From Tetradesmus obliquus (Eukaryota; Chlorophyta; Chlorophyceae; Sphaeropleales; Scenedesmaceae): a stretch of DNA of 64,000 bases. Below the pieces are notes generated by a model. It ran no database searches, was not told the origin of the DNA, and saw nothing but the letters and a program-made list of their open reading frames with translations. The stretch spans positions 4,650,001 to 4,714,000 of the forward strand of contig CP126198.1 in assembly GCA_030272155.1 (NCBI GenBank). Reading direction: 5' to 3'. This document shows, piece after piece, positions 53,037 to 64,000 of the stretch; position 1 is the stretch's first letter, and every line of letters begins with the position of its first letter. A program made the position numbers and the translations under genes.

Positions 53037-54782
53037 ATGGCGTCCGAGGCGATTGAAAGCGCTCTGTACGCCTTGGGCAAGGAGCTCACCTGCAGCATAT
53101 GGTGAGTCTGCTGTGCTGAGAGCCTACCAACGCTGGAGTTGCGGAGCTGTCGATTGAACTCGAGCTGATACTTTTCTTCAACGGTTGTACCGCAGCCTGA
53201 GCATCATGCACCAGCCATGTGCACGGCTGGCCTGCTGCCACTACTTCTGCAGGTGGGTGGTGGAAACAGCATTCACATTCAAAAAGCAGCTGCTTGCAGC
53301 AGTCAAACAGACGTTCAAACTCAAATTCCAAAACGGCTGAAAGCATTCACCGTGTGCAACCTTGCAAATGAAGGCCATGGTTTGAGGATGCTGTGCATCA
53401 TGCTATGCATGCTGAGGCACAATCCCATGCCCCAGCTGCCCATCGCTGCTCTAGCCCTCTCCACGCATGGACGCATCAAGCATCGTGCCTCGAGCGCCAG
53501 CTAATGGTGCAGCTGTTCTAACTTCTATGCGTCTCTGCAGGGAGTGCATCCAGCAGTCGCTGCGGGTCAAGGCAGCCTGCCCCATCTGCAAAAGTGCAGC
53601 ACACAGACGAGACGTCTTTGAAGATGCAAAGCTGGACCGCATCATAGCCCTGTACGGCCACCTAGAGGCAGCGTTGGGCCAGCAGCTGCTGTGCTCTCAG
53701 CTGCCAGATGCAGCTGTAGAGCTGACTGCAGTTCTGCAGCAGCAGCAGCAGCAGCAGGCCCGCAGCAGCAAGAGCGGCCAGCAGCAGCAGGAGCAGCAGG
53801 GAGGTGATGCAGATGGCAGAGGCAGCGACAGCAAGGATGCTAGCAAGCAGCAGCAGCAGCTAGTTGACCAGGCTGCCGCACCTCAGCAGCAGCAGCAGCA
53901 GCATGCGGAGAAGCAGCTAGCCAAGAGTCAGCAGGACAAGCCGCAGCACAGCAACTGCAGCTCTGTCCCCTCCTGGATCAAAGGGCACGGCATGGCAGCA
54001 CTGCCGTGCATGTCCGAGGATGCTGCAGCAGAGAAAGGAGCAGATCAAGCTGACTCAGCAACAGCACCTGCAGCAGCAGCAGCGGCAGCAGCAGCAACAG
54101 ATGCCGTCACTGCTGGCCCAAGTGGTGGCAAGGTAGCTGCCAAGAGTGGTGGTGGTAGATCAGGCAGGAGTGCGAGGGGTAAAGGCAGCAAGGCTGACCA
54201 TACCACACCAGAAGCAGCAGCTGCTGCAGAGGCAGAGGCAGATGCGGACGCTGCTGCACCGGCAGCGGCAACAGCAGCAGCAGCAGCAGCAGGCAGGCGG
54301 CCTTCTAGAAGCAGCCGGCGGCAGCAGCAGCAGCAGCAGCCCATGGGGCCGCCCGCAAGCAGGCCAGCAGGAGCACCGGCAGCTGGCATGTCTGCACGAG
54401 CAGAGGCAGCAGCAGCAGCAGCAGCAGCGGCAGCCGCCGCCGCTGCTGCTGCTGGAGGTGACGGCGCTGCTCACCCTGCTGCTGCTGCTGCTGCTGCTGC
54501 TCCGGCAGTGAGCAAAGACAACAGCCATGACACAGATGGGCCTGCATACAGGGGATGGCTGAAAGGTTTAAACATAGAGGATCTGCCTGAAGAAGATTTG
54601 GCACCAGTCAGCAGCTGCAGCACAGGGCTGCACAGTAAGTCAGCTAAGGGCACCGCAGCAGCAGCAGCAGCGCGCAGGGACAGCGCTGCCGGTGTCACTA
54701 GCGCCAGGCGGGAAGCTCTCGGTGCTCGGACGCGTGAGGAGGAAATTCAGGGTGAGAGGAATCCGCCAGCAGGCAGTGAGAC

Positions 54783-54815
<33 letters not shown>

Positions 54816-56534
54816 TGAGGAGGAGGAGCAAGATGCGCCTCACTCTGGTAAGGGAGGTGGTAAGCGCAAGTCAACAGGGCAGAAGCGCAAGGCCTCTGCA
54901 GCAGCAGCTGCTGCACCGGCAGCAGCAGCAGGGGTCAGCAAGCGCAGCAGCAGGGGCCGCACCTCCACGGCAGCAGCAGCAGCAGGGAGTGGCGGGAAGG
55001 GCCGGCAGCTGAGCATCATGGGGTTTATTGGGTCACCTCAAACCCAGGAGGATGCTCAGCAGCAGCCTGAGCCTGCATACAGCAGCAGGGCAGCTGGCCA
55101 TCCTGCTGCTGCTGCTGCTGCTGCTGCTGGAGTTGGCTGTGATGAGGAGGATGCACATGTGGATGGTGAGGGTGGTGATGATGGTGAGAGGGATGCATCT
55201 GCAGGCAGTGGGGCAGATTGTGTGGCAGAGAGCCCCATGAGTGCTGCTGCTGCAGTGCCAGCTGGAGCAGCGGCAGCCACCAGAACACAAGAACCAGCAG
55301 CAGCTGATGCAGATGCAGCAGGTGAAAGTCTGCCAGGCAACCTGGACCAGCAGCAGCAGCAACAGCCATTGGAAGCGCAGGATGCGCCAGCAGCTGGTCA
55401 GGTGTGCAGCAGCCAGGCTGGACCTGCTGCTACTACCCCAGCAGCAGCAGCAGCAGCAACAGCAGACACGGCTGCTGCTGCTGCTGCTGCTGCTGCCAGT
55501 GGTGGCAAGGCATCTGGCAAGGGCAAAGCACCAGCATGCAAGAGCTCCGCAGCAGCAATAAACCAAGCAGAAGAGGACGCAGCAGCACCTCCTGCAGCAG
55601 CAGCAGCTGCTGCTGCTGAGCAGGCCTCCGGGCGCAGCGCCGGCAGCGGCGGCATGCGCAGCAGCAGCCGGCGCATCCCCTCCCGGCTGCTGCCCTGGCA
55701 GTGCTCCGCCTGCACCTTTGAGAACCAAAACGGCTCAGCGCAAAAGTGTGAGGTGTGTGGGGTGCCACGAGGCAAGGCCCAATTGAGTGAGAAGCAGCTG
55801 GCGGCTCAGGAGACAGAGCTGCTGCTGGCAAAGGAAGCAGCAGCAGCAGCAGCAGGTGGCGCTGTGACGCCAGGCAACAGCGGGAGCAAGGTTGTGGCAG
55901 CGGCTGCAGCAGCGCTCAGTGGAGGCGGTGGTGGTAGCGGTGCAGGGGCGAGCGGGGTGGGGAGGGCGAGGGCAGCAGCAAGTGGCAGCAGCAGCGGCAG
56001 GGGCAGGGCAGGCGGCAGCAGGCTGCCTCCGCTGAGCAGTCCAGCAGTGACTGCTGCTGCTGCTGCTGCTGCTGCTGCATGTACTCCGGCAGCAGCAGCG
56101 GCAGCGCCAGGTGGCAGCAGCAGCAGCAGCAAGGGCAAGAGCCTGACAGCTCAAAAGCGGCGCTCGCCAGCAGCAACAGCAGCAGGAGATGCTGCTGCTG
56201 CTACTGCTGCTGGTGACGGCCAGGAGCGAGAAGATGCAGCAGCAGCAGCAGCAGCTTCAGGCGGCAAGGCTGCTGCTGGCAGCGGCTCGAAGAGGCAGCG
56301 GCGCAGCTCAGCGCAGCAGCAGGCGCAGCTGTGCTTCACACCGTGTGAGGCTGGCGATGCAGCTGCTGCTGATGCCCCTGCTGCCGGCAGTGCACAGAAG
56401 ACAGCTGGCAAGGCAGCAGCAGGTGGCAGCAGCAGTGGCAATGTGGTACTAATGGGCTCTGGGCTGAGTGATGCTGAGAAGGCGTCACTGAAGCAGCTGG
56501 CAGCGGCTGTGGGTGAGTTGTGGTGCTGCTGCTG

Positions 56535-56612
<78 letters not shown>

Positions 56613-58128
56613 TGAGCAGTTGATTGCATGTATAGGCGACTTGCACGTCTTTACTTGACAGGCTTGACAAGCATATGATAGGGTGGTTGGCGGTTGACTG
56701 CAGATGTGACGCGGCTTGAAGTGTCGTCTAGCTGACCTTGCTGCTGCTGCTGCTGCTGCTGCTGGCAGGCTGCCGTGTGGCTGACAGCTGGAGCAGCGCA
56801 GTGACGCACGTGGTGTGCGCCACCAATGAAAAACGGGAGGCGCGGCGCACACTGAAGTACATGCAGGTGGGTTGCGCAGCACCTGCTGCTGCAATATAAG
56901 GGCGGTGTGCTGGGGCAGGCAGGGCTTGTGCTGTTTGATTGAAATGCTACATCTCTGTCAGCCCAGTTGCAGCTACGTGCTGCCTCGGTTATCAACAGGC
57001 GCCGCGACTGACCATATCGATGCTATGCCATGTGAACTGTGCGCTGCTCTTTTTTCTGTGCTGCGTGCTGCTGTGTATGCTTGCAGGGCATTCTGTCTGG
57101 CTGCTGGGTGGTCAGCAGCAGCTGGGTCACCGCCTGCCTCGATGCCCTGGCTGCTGCAGCCAAACCCTCATCACCCTCAGCAGCAGCAGACACAGCAGCA
57201 GCAGCAGCATTGGTTGCTGAGGCGCCGCATGAGGTGCTAGGAGACAGCAGCGGCGGAGCAGGCGGGCCTGGCAGGGGCAGGGCCAGGGCCAGTGAGGGTG
57301 CCCCGGCACTGCTGCAGGGGCAGCAGGTGTTCGTGGCAGGTGAGCGCGCAGGGTGGCTGCTCAACTGTGCAAGCTTGCGCTGGCGTCGTACGTAATAACA
57401 GGGATGCAAGCAGACAACGGCGTCGTAGTGAAGTGTAAGAAGGTATCAACCGTGATTGACCAGGGCTGGTGTGCCTGGTGTGGGGGTGATCTTTCGCTCA
57501 ACAAAACAAGCGCTGTCCTTGTCATGCTGCAGGCTCCGGCAGTGCCAAGGAGACCTGTGCCTGATGCATTTGTGTTCAAAACCTTGCCCTGCTGCTAAAC
57601 AGGGGTATTGCATAGTTCTTAGCATGTAAAGCAGATGGAAATGTCCGACTGAAGTGGGATCAATGTCGAATGAATACCAAGTACATACTACAAGTGTTGG
57701 CTTGCTGCTTGCTTACAATGTGCTGTGCTGCAGGCTCCGGCAGTGCCAAGGAGAGCTGTGCGCAGCTGGTGAAGGCAGCAGGAGGCAGCCTGGTCACTCG
57801 GCTGCCACCCGCAGCAGCAGGTGCGGCAGCAGCAGCAGCAGCAGGTGAAGGGGATGACGTGTTAGTGGCAGCAGCTGGGAGGCCGATTGTGCTGGTTCCG
57901 GAGGTGGCTGGTGGTGCTGGCAGCAGCAGCAGCAGCAAGGCCCAGCAGCAGCAGCAGCAGCAGACACAGGATCGTGGTGCTGCTGATGCCGGCTTGAGTG
58001 GAGCCGGAAAGAGCCAGCTCCTGCATGCGCAGCAGGCTGGGCTGGTGTTGCTGACTCAGCGCTGGCTTGCTGACAGCATCAGCAGCATGACGCTGCTGCC
58101 GCTGCAGGGCTACAGGTTCGCCTGCTGA
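53037..58128 (+). CDS. BRCA1/BARD1-like protein: RING, RanBP2-type zinc finger, two BRCTs
   Basis: Six exons join in phase to 1279 residues: 53037-53101, 53196-53252, 53541-56512, 56769-56866, 57087-57339, 57734-58128. The RING domain has all eight ligands at C19, C22, C35, H37, C40, C43, C54 and C57 (ELTCSIC, CCHYFCREC, CPIC), with BRCA1-like flanking helices ALYALGKE and RIIALYGHL. A ~690-residue low-complexity Ala/Gln/Ser linker follows, then a RanBP2/NZF-type finger at about 757-786 (WQCSACTFENQN, CEVCGVPR). Tandem BRCTs lie at about 1008-1090 and 1138-1279; RRTLKYMQGILSGCWVVSSS closely parallels the BRCA1 BRCT linker region. In other eukaryotes BRCA1-BARD1 is a nuclear ubiquitin ligase in homologous recombination. 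The plant-type PHD/EPHD domain usually present before the BRCTs was not seen. Exon 6 has one acceptor echo near 57534. Confidence 0.88.
56535..56612 (+). repeat. (ATC)n trinucleotide tract, about 26 units
   Basis: Pure CAT/ATC repeat starting about 20 bases after the exon 3 donor of the BRCA1-like gene. If unspliced it would be read as poly-isoleucine. Confidence 0.97.
57534..57572 (+). repeat. Acceptor-side echo of BRCA1-like exon 6
   Basis: After CTGCAG the text repeats GSGSAKE of the real exon at 57734, then reaches a stop. The spacing is 200 bases, longer than most echoes. Confidence 0.8.
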
Positions 58129-59374
58129 TATGCTGAGCAGTAGTGAGGCTTGCTGCTAGCAGGTGGTATCTAACTTAGGTACCCAACGTGAAGTTGGGCT
58201 AGCTATGCACGGTTGTTAGACTTCCGTGTGTTGCATGTGCAGTGGGACTGTTGCTTGGGTTGATTTCACTGTGAAGTAAGTTTGGTGTGTTGCGCGGCGT
58301 GTGCTGCACAGCAGTGCTTTGCCACATGTACAGCTGTGATACACTCATAAGAGAACATGAATCAGGCTACATCTGTTGCCTGTCGATTGCTTGTTCTGCC
58401 CAAACATGGGCTTGACAGCTACAGCTGAAACCAATGAATGTTGGTGACTGCTGTGGACAACTGCGGTGGTTGCTGCAGGTCCCACTGAGCCAGCTTCTAC
58501 AGCAGGCCTGCAACGCTGCAGGCAGGGTAGCTGCGCAGCTGCTGCTACCTTTGCATGTGCGATCCTTGCAAGCAAACTACAGGCCACGTGCCAGCGTAAT
58601 TCTGTTGCGAGTTGAGTTAAGTTCCTAAGGCGATGATCGCTCTTGAGCGCAGGAGCTTGACAACTTGCGAGTGGGTGGGCGTAAGCCGTGCTGCGTGCTG
58701 TGATGACAGCAACACAAGTGCGCGGGAAGCTAGCAGGCACGCTGTATTGAGACAGTGCAGCACTGCAGGACACACTGACACACTATTGTCTTGATCCGTA
58801 CTTTCTGGTGGCTCCTTTGACGGATCCGTACCGGGCAATACAGCGTCACTTCCTTCGCACCCCTGCCATAAGGCTTTCGAGTGCACCACCGCAGAACGTG
58901 CACATACGCCTCTGTACATTCCTTTGTATATTTTGGATTGTTTTAGTACACCTAAGCTTCCCTGCGCATCAGGTGAGCCTTGCCTCGGCAGCTTTTGCTG
59001 TCCTGCGCGAAATGATTCATTACGGCTACGGTAGGTCCGCAGGGCATTGATACTACAGCTTTATAGTGCTCGAAATCTGTGATTGCTTGCTTCTGCTTGC
59101 TCATCCGGCCGAAAGCATTGGTATGCCGCAGCGCTACGCCCTTGGCAGCAGCGGCAGCTCAACAACACGGCACCCCACACGATTGCTGGTTGCATGCAGG
59201 CATGCCGATGAGCGTTTCCGTTTTAAAAATCAGCACATTCAACCGCGGTAGCAGCATCCATTGCTGATGCGGACCAACCTCAAGCATGCAGCATGACAAT
59301 GTCTCTGTCACCTCTTGACTGCTTGCAGGACTAAACAGCAGCCACAAACCTCCGAGTACATACACATAGTCAAC
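58129..59374. other. Intergenic region
   Basis: No gene supported. It includes the promoter of the small secreted protein. A frame at 58808-59050 lacks any recognisable feature. Confidence 0.4.
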
Positions 59375-59942
59375 ATGAAGTTCAACAGGTGCAGCGTTCT
59401 GCTGGTGCTGGTGGTGTGCGCTGCTGTGCTAGCAGGTGAGCAGCAGCAGCAGTAGCAGTAGCATCAACAGCGGTACAGCAGTACACCAGTGTCCTTGGAC
59501 AATGACACAGCAGCGCCCACATCTGTCTACCCTAATCAACAAAAAAGATTGATGAAGCTATTATGTGTTGCTGACGCTGCGTTCCTGATTGCTTCATGCC
59601 GCAGTGGCCACTGCTGCTGAGGCTGCAGCAGCTGCCTCCAAACCTCCATTCCTGCGCAGCAGGCGCGCCCTGCTGGGAGGTGAGCATGCTGCACTGGCAG
59701 CAGCAACAGCAGCAGCGGCGGCAGCAGCAGTAGCAGCAGCAGCAGCGTTGCAGTGTTGCAGCGCCATGCTTGGAGTCGAGTGCACAGCGCTAGCAGCATG
59801 CTGCCAATGTGACAAAACCTGTATGTGCATCGCATCATTCATGGCAGTATCTGAACCAGAGTAGCAAGCATGCAGCTGGAGTCTGAGCTCCACCTTGGTG
59901 TACTCAACCCCGGTAAAAACAGTTCTGACACATGCCTGATCG

Positions 59943-59987
<45 letters not shown>

Positions 59988-60168
59988 TGCTGCTGCTGCT
60001 GCAGCGCAAGGCGGACACTACGGCCCCGCCTCCTACATGTACGGCGGCTTCGGGCCCTCCTGGGGCTACAACCGCTGGGGCTACGGCGGCATGGTGCGCT
60101 ACCCCAGCATCCCCGACCCCGTGCGCATGGACACAGCCACTGACAGGCGCTTTGCCATGATCGCATAA
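59375..60168 (+). CDS. Small secreted Gly/Tyr-rich protein
   Basis: Family not recognised. Three exons join in phase to 99 residues: 59375-59435, 59605-59679, 60005-60168. The N-terminus MKFNRCSVLLVLVVCAAVLA is a signal peptide with cleavage after about residue 20-24. Then follow an Ala-rich stretch, KPPFLRSRRALLG with a basic RSRR site, and a Gly/Tyr/Pro-rich C-terminal half (GGHYGPASYMYGGFGPSWGY) ending DRRFAMIA. The last intron ends in a long (CTG)n tract before CAG. It could be a cell-wall or extracellular matrix peptide, or a precursor processed at RSRR; both are inference. Confidence 0.65.
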
Positions 60169-61872
60169 GCCTTGTTGAGGTCAGAGAGGTGCTGCTAGTT
60201 GCTGGTGACCCTAGTGGTCTGACAGACTAGGAGCATTGGTGCGCTAGGTACCGCAGGTCTAAACAGGTGCTAAACGGCAGCTGTGAGGTGCCGAGAGGCA
60301 GAGAAGACGTATTAGCAATGATGGGAGGTACAAGGTGCACAGACTTTGAACATAGCTGGATTGAAGAACGGCTGATTGGTACAAAGGGTGCTGTGTGTAC
60401 AGATACTTTCTGCACAGGTCACATGGGCAGCGCAGGGCCAACCAATGGCTGCTAGAGCTTTGGTTATATTGCATTTTGCTAGCTATGCCATATGAGGTTG
60501 TGTGTACAGCTTTGCATGAGCCAAGCCAAGTCCCGAGATTCTTTATGCACAGTAGCTCCATCATTGACAGCGATGCTGCCTGAGTAAGTTGCATAAGCAT
60601 GCAAGTGTCTCGCACGGTGCATATTAGCTGGATACTGGCATATAGTGTGCTAGCCTGTGTAGATTGCAAGTAGGTAGGAAACTAGATGTTGTGTGACAAA
60701 GGTAGCTGTCCATGTCTGTTGTGATATGCACTGCAATTAAGAGGCAGTGGGTGTGTCCGTAAAGACTGTGTTTGTCCCATTGTGCAGCATGTAGGACTTG
60801 TCAGGTGTTTATACATCAGCATGGTGGTGCTGTACATCCTGTTGCGTTTGTGTGCACGACGCTCACTGTTACAATGCATGGGGCACATGCATCAATGACG
60901 TGACGCGTGCTAACAAAAGCTGCCATGCACTAAGAAAGCAGCATGTGCAGTGTTGTCATGCTTCTCATAGCACCACAAGCCGACAGGTGCTGTAACATCA
61001 TTGTGCACAACTGGTGGTGCAGCTTGGTCACGATTAGGTCTTGCATTTGCATCTCGTTGGGGTCATGCAGGGCCTGCGGGATGGCCGGCTGGTCTTGCAT
61101 CACCTGAGCACTTTGTGAGCAAGAGAACAGTGCAAAGCAAGCATGTGGGGGTTTAGGCAATTGGAAGCACTTGCAATTCATACACACGTATGTTGAGTGG
61201 GTGGATGATGCCTCCTTTGCATGCATTTGCATGCATGCAGTTCTACGTCCTCTAATATAATCCCCGTATGAGCCTCTCGTTGGCTCCTGACTGGGGTTCC
61301 CACTCCTCGTTGAGTGGAGCATGTAATGTAATGTAATGTAATACGTGCCCTCTTGTCAATGCATGGCGCATCTTGATACAGACATCACTGCTTGCTAGTA
61401 CTGCACTGTGCATTATGGCAAGCTGTCAGGTGGAGCCCTTTGTGGGCCATGCTTGGTCTGGAACTGGGTCCTGGGTTTTGCAAGTCCAACAGCAGTGTGT
61501 TCTGTCAGCCTTAGCGACATAGTATTATTTTCAGGCGCTCAGTCATAGCACTGAAGTGTGACAGGAGCTACCTTTCAACAATCTTAAGGTTGCTCAGGAC
61601 TCATATGGCATGCATGCCGGCCTGCTGTGACCCTCGCTGCCGGCCAACCTGGCGCATTGCACCGGTGTTTGTACAAGCCTCTCTGGCAGCTGTCGCAGCG
61701 CCCTATGTTTTGCAGTACTTGACGTCTTGGCAGAACGAACCCAATCTTTTTGAATCCCTACGCACGATTATAGGCACAATGCTGTGCTTTTTTTGTAGCC
61801 CCTTTTGTAACAACGTCTGTGCCTAACTTGAGCCTAGACAGCACTAGTACTATGGCTGGACGCACACCAGCA
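60169..61872. other. Convergent intergenic region
   Basis: No gene recognised. It holds a (TAATG)n microsatellite at about 61322-61342 next to a 45-base word that also occurs near 19905 (61262-61308). Confidence 0.45.
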
Positions 61873-62518
61873 TCACCCAAACCACTTGCGCAGCCCAGTC
61901 TTAGCCGGTGGAGGTGGTGCGCCGGACCCTGCACCGGATCCTGCACCAGATCCTGCGGGCGCTAGCTGGCCGGCAAGCGACTGCACGCGTGGCTGCTGCT
62001 GCTGCTGTTGCTGCTGGCTTGCCCTAGATGAGGATGGAATGAGTTGGCGCCGCTGCTGCGCAGCAGGCGATTGCAACTGCTGCTGCATCTGTTGCAGCTC
62101 CTGCAGTGACAGGTGCTGCAGGCCGCCATCATCTGCATCTTCACTTCCCTCGTACTCTTCATCTGCAACAGCAGACAAGTAAAGCACAGCAAAATCATAA
62201 TCAACGCATGAAACCGTACGATGCAGACACATCTGCGGCACATGCAATGCGCAGGTGACGCAAACTGCCTGTGTTTCCGCTGCACATCAGCAGCTGATGC
62301 AAATACTTGCACAACAGCGCATACTGCAGCAACCCCACACAACACGCGCACCTTCATCAGCAGTAGCAAGCATCTGTTGCCGGCCAGCTTGTTGCTGCTG
62401 CTGCTCCTGGCGCTGCTGCAGCGACTGCTGCTTTGCACCCACCGACCTGCTTGGGCTGTTGGCTGCTGCTGCAGCAGCCTCTGCTGCTTCCCATGCTGCT
62501 GCCCTGCCTGACATGCCC

Positions 62519-62551
<33 letters not shown>

Positions 62552-62626
62552 TTCATGCTGCTGCTGACAGCTGCCTGATACTCCCTGCTAGGCCGCATCT
62601 GCTGACTCATCTGCCTGCCAGGTGAC

Positions 62627-62661
<35 letters not shown>

Positions 62662-64000
62662 GCTTGCCGCACCGCCTGGTGAGCTGCTGCCGTTGTTCTG
62701 CATTTTCAAATTCCAGCTGCCACTCCTCTGGCCCTCTGCACTATTGCTAACCCTGGGAAGTGCCAGTGGTGCCAATGGCGAGCCTGGCTTAGACACCCCG
62801 AGAGCACCCTCTGCTGTGCCAGCACGCATGGGGTATGGTGCCATTTGTGCATTGCCTTGCTGCTGGGGGGAGCCGGCCCGCGCTGCTGCTGCTGCTGGAG
62901 AAGAGGCGGCAGCTGCTGCAGAGCTTGGCAGGGGCTGAAGCTTGGGAGATCCGGCTCTTCCTGCTGCTGCTGTTGCTGCTGCTGCTGCTGTGCCAGCGCT
63001 AGGCACCCGGGGCACCACCAATGCAGCTCCCCCAACTGCTGCTGCTGCCCCGCCAGCAGCAGCATCAAAACCATTAATCAAGCCGCCACCAAGCCCCTGC
63101 TGCAGCTGCAAACCCTGGTTGTACCCTAGGCTGTTAAACCCCCCTAAACCCTCTAGGGGCCCGCCAGCTGCGTACTGCCCAAACCCTAGCCCTGCAGCCG
63201 CAGGGTTTTGGAAGCCTGCAGGGTTCAGCTGCAAGCTGCCAGGGCCCAGCTCTGACAGGCAGAGATTTGCCAGGCTGCCGAAGCCTCCCAGCAGCTGAGC
63301 ATCCTTCTCTGCCAGCTTGGTTTTGAGCTGTGCGATCTCGCGGGCGTACCTGCAGCAGGCACAGCAATCGCACATGGCAAACAGTGTGAGTTCAGCTGTG
63401 CATGCATGTGGCACATGCAAGCGTTGTGTGTAGGCGGGAATGTGCGCAACTTTCACCGCACAGCAGCCACTAGCTGCAATGAACGAGGCGGAACGCTGCA
63501 GGCTCTGCGCCGCACCTCTTGGTGACGTCCAGCAGCTCGTTCTGCGCTGCTGTTGCTGCCGCCTCCGCCCTCTCTGCACGCATTGCTGCTGCCAGCCGCT
63601 CGGATTCCTTGCTGGAGAGCCGCGCCTCGACTGCAAAGGAGCACGTGCAGCAGCAGGGGCAGCAAAGGGCACAGCAGCAGCTAAAACAAATTTATTGTGA
63701 CTCGGCTGTCTGCAGCAGCCTCAAACAAGAGTAACCAGCACAGCACGTGCTGAACACCCCAGAAGACCTGCAGCTGCTGCAGGTGCCCCAGGCACACATG
63801 CAAGCACAACTGCAGTGTACACTAGCAAATTTGCAGATATAGACGCGATCCGTTCCCATTGCTGCACTAACACATCAAACAAGAATGAGAAGACAAAGGA
63901 ACCACTTACATTCTGCAGCAGTCGCCAGCGCTGCGTGGTCCCGCTCTGCCAGCGCTGCCGCCGTTGCCTGCTGCTCTGCTGCTGCCGCAGCCGCACGCGC
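61873..64000 (-). CDS. Coiled-coil, Ala/Gly/Ser-rich protein (5' end outside the window)
   Basis: Partial: exons 62162-61873, 63349-62352, 63630-63516 and from 63910 past the right edge at 64000 join in phase. The visible N-terminal part is a coiled coil (AEQQATAAALAERDHAALAT, EARLSSKESERLAAAMRAER, NELLDVTKRYAREIAQLKTK). Then comes a ~330-residue low-complexity region with Gly/Leu/Gln repeats (GYNQGLQLQQGLGGGL), SPGR and RAGSP motifs that look like proline-directed phosphosites, and poly-Ala. The last exon is acidic (DEDEEYEGSEDADDGG), then Gln-rich, ending GLRKWFG. Family not recognised; kinesin tails or other cytoskeletal coiled-coil proteins are possible. The upstream part is needed to decide. 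Confidence 0.7.

Noticed and set aside
56485..56670. Minus-strand ORF with a run of Asp residues
   Set aside because: Reverse reading of the (ATC)n tract.

Overview
The window is nuclear DNA from a eukaryote, most likely a chlorophyte green alga. Genes are split by many short GT-AG introns, and their exons join in frame by eye. CAG/CTG trinucleotide tracts are everywhere: poly-Ala and poly-Gln in exons, and (CTG)n just upstream of 3' splice sites. TGTAA, the green-algal poly(A) signal, follows some genes, and one product has a plastid transit-like leader. A Sphaeropleales/Scenedesmaceae-like alga would fit, but that is only a guess.

Layout, left to right. 647-2279 (+): helical-repeat protein, copy A. 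3209-7315 (+): Gln/Ala-rich protein with four copies of an unrecognised ~135-residue module. 8082-15625 (+): PRP4-type spliceosomal kinase, 10 exons, 1001 residues. 17307-18889 (+): multi-pass membrane protein with a possible alternative last exon at 19435-19730. 21806-29656 (+): secreted sulfatase, 16 exons, 800 residues. 31579-33084 (-): copy B of the helical-repeat family, inverted relative to copy A. 34246-41063 (-): LRR receptor-like protein with one membrane span and no kinase, 10 exons, 917 residues. 42620-45332 (-): plastid-type ankyrin protein, 200 residues. 45827-48480 (+): LSm4, 132 residues. 50041-52630 (-): UPF0047/YjbQ protein, 202 residues. 53037-58128 (+): BRCA1/BARD1-like RING and tandem-BRCT protein, 1279 residues. 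59375-60168 (+): small secreted Gly/Tyr-rich protein, 99 residues. 61873-64000 (-): 3' part of a coiled-coil protein that runs off the right edge. PRP4 kinase and LSm4 both belong to pre-mRNA splicing. The other genes show no common pathway.

The outstanding observation is structural. In seven spliced genes, introns carry tandem, decaying copies of the end of the neighbouring exon together with its splice site ('exon-end echoes'). Acceptor-side units are (CTG)n + AG + the first 10-30 codons; donor-side units are the last codons + GT. Periods are about 105-150 bp and there are up to eight acceptor copies at one exon (PRP4 exon 8, 13528-14378). The exon-proximal copy is the one that keeps the reading frame. 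Real proteins still assemble with all phases matching, so these look like junction-spanning tandem duplications absorbed by introns. They may be a route of intron growth and a source of alternative splice sites.

All exon boundaries were read by eye from splice consensus, phase and protein-family similarity. No transcript or database evidence was available.
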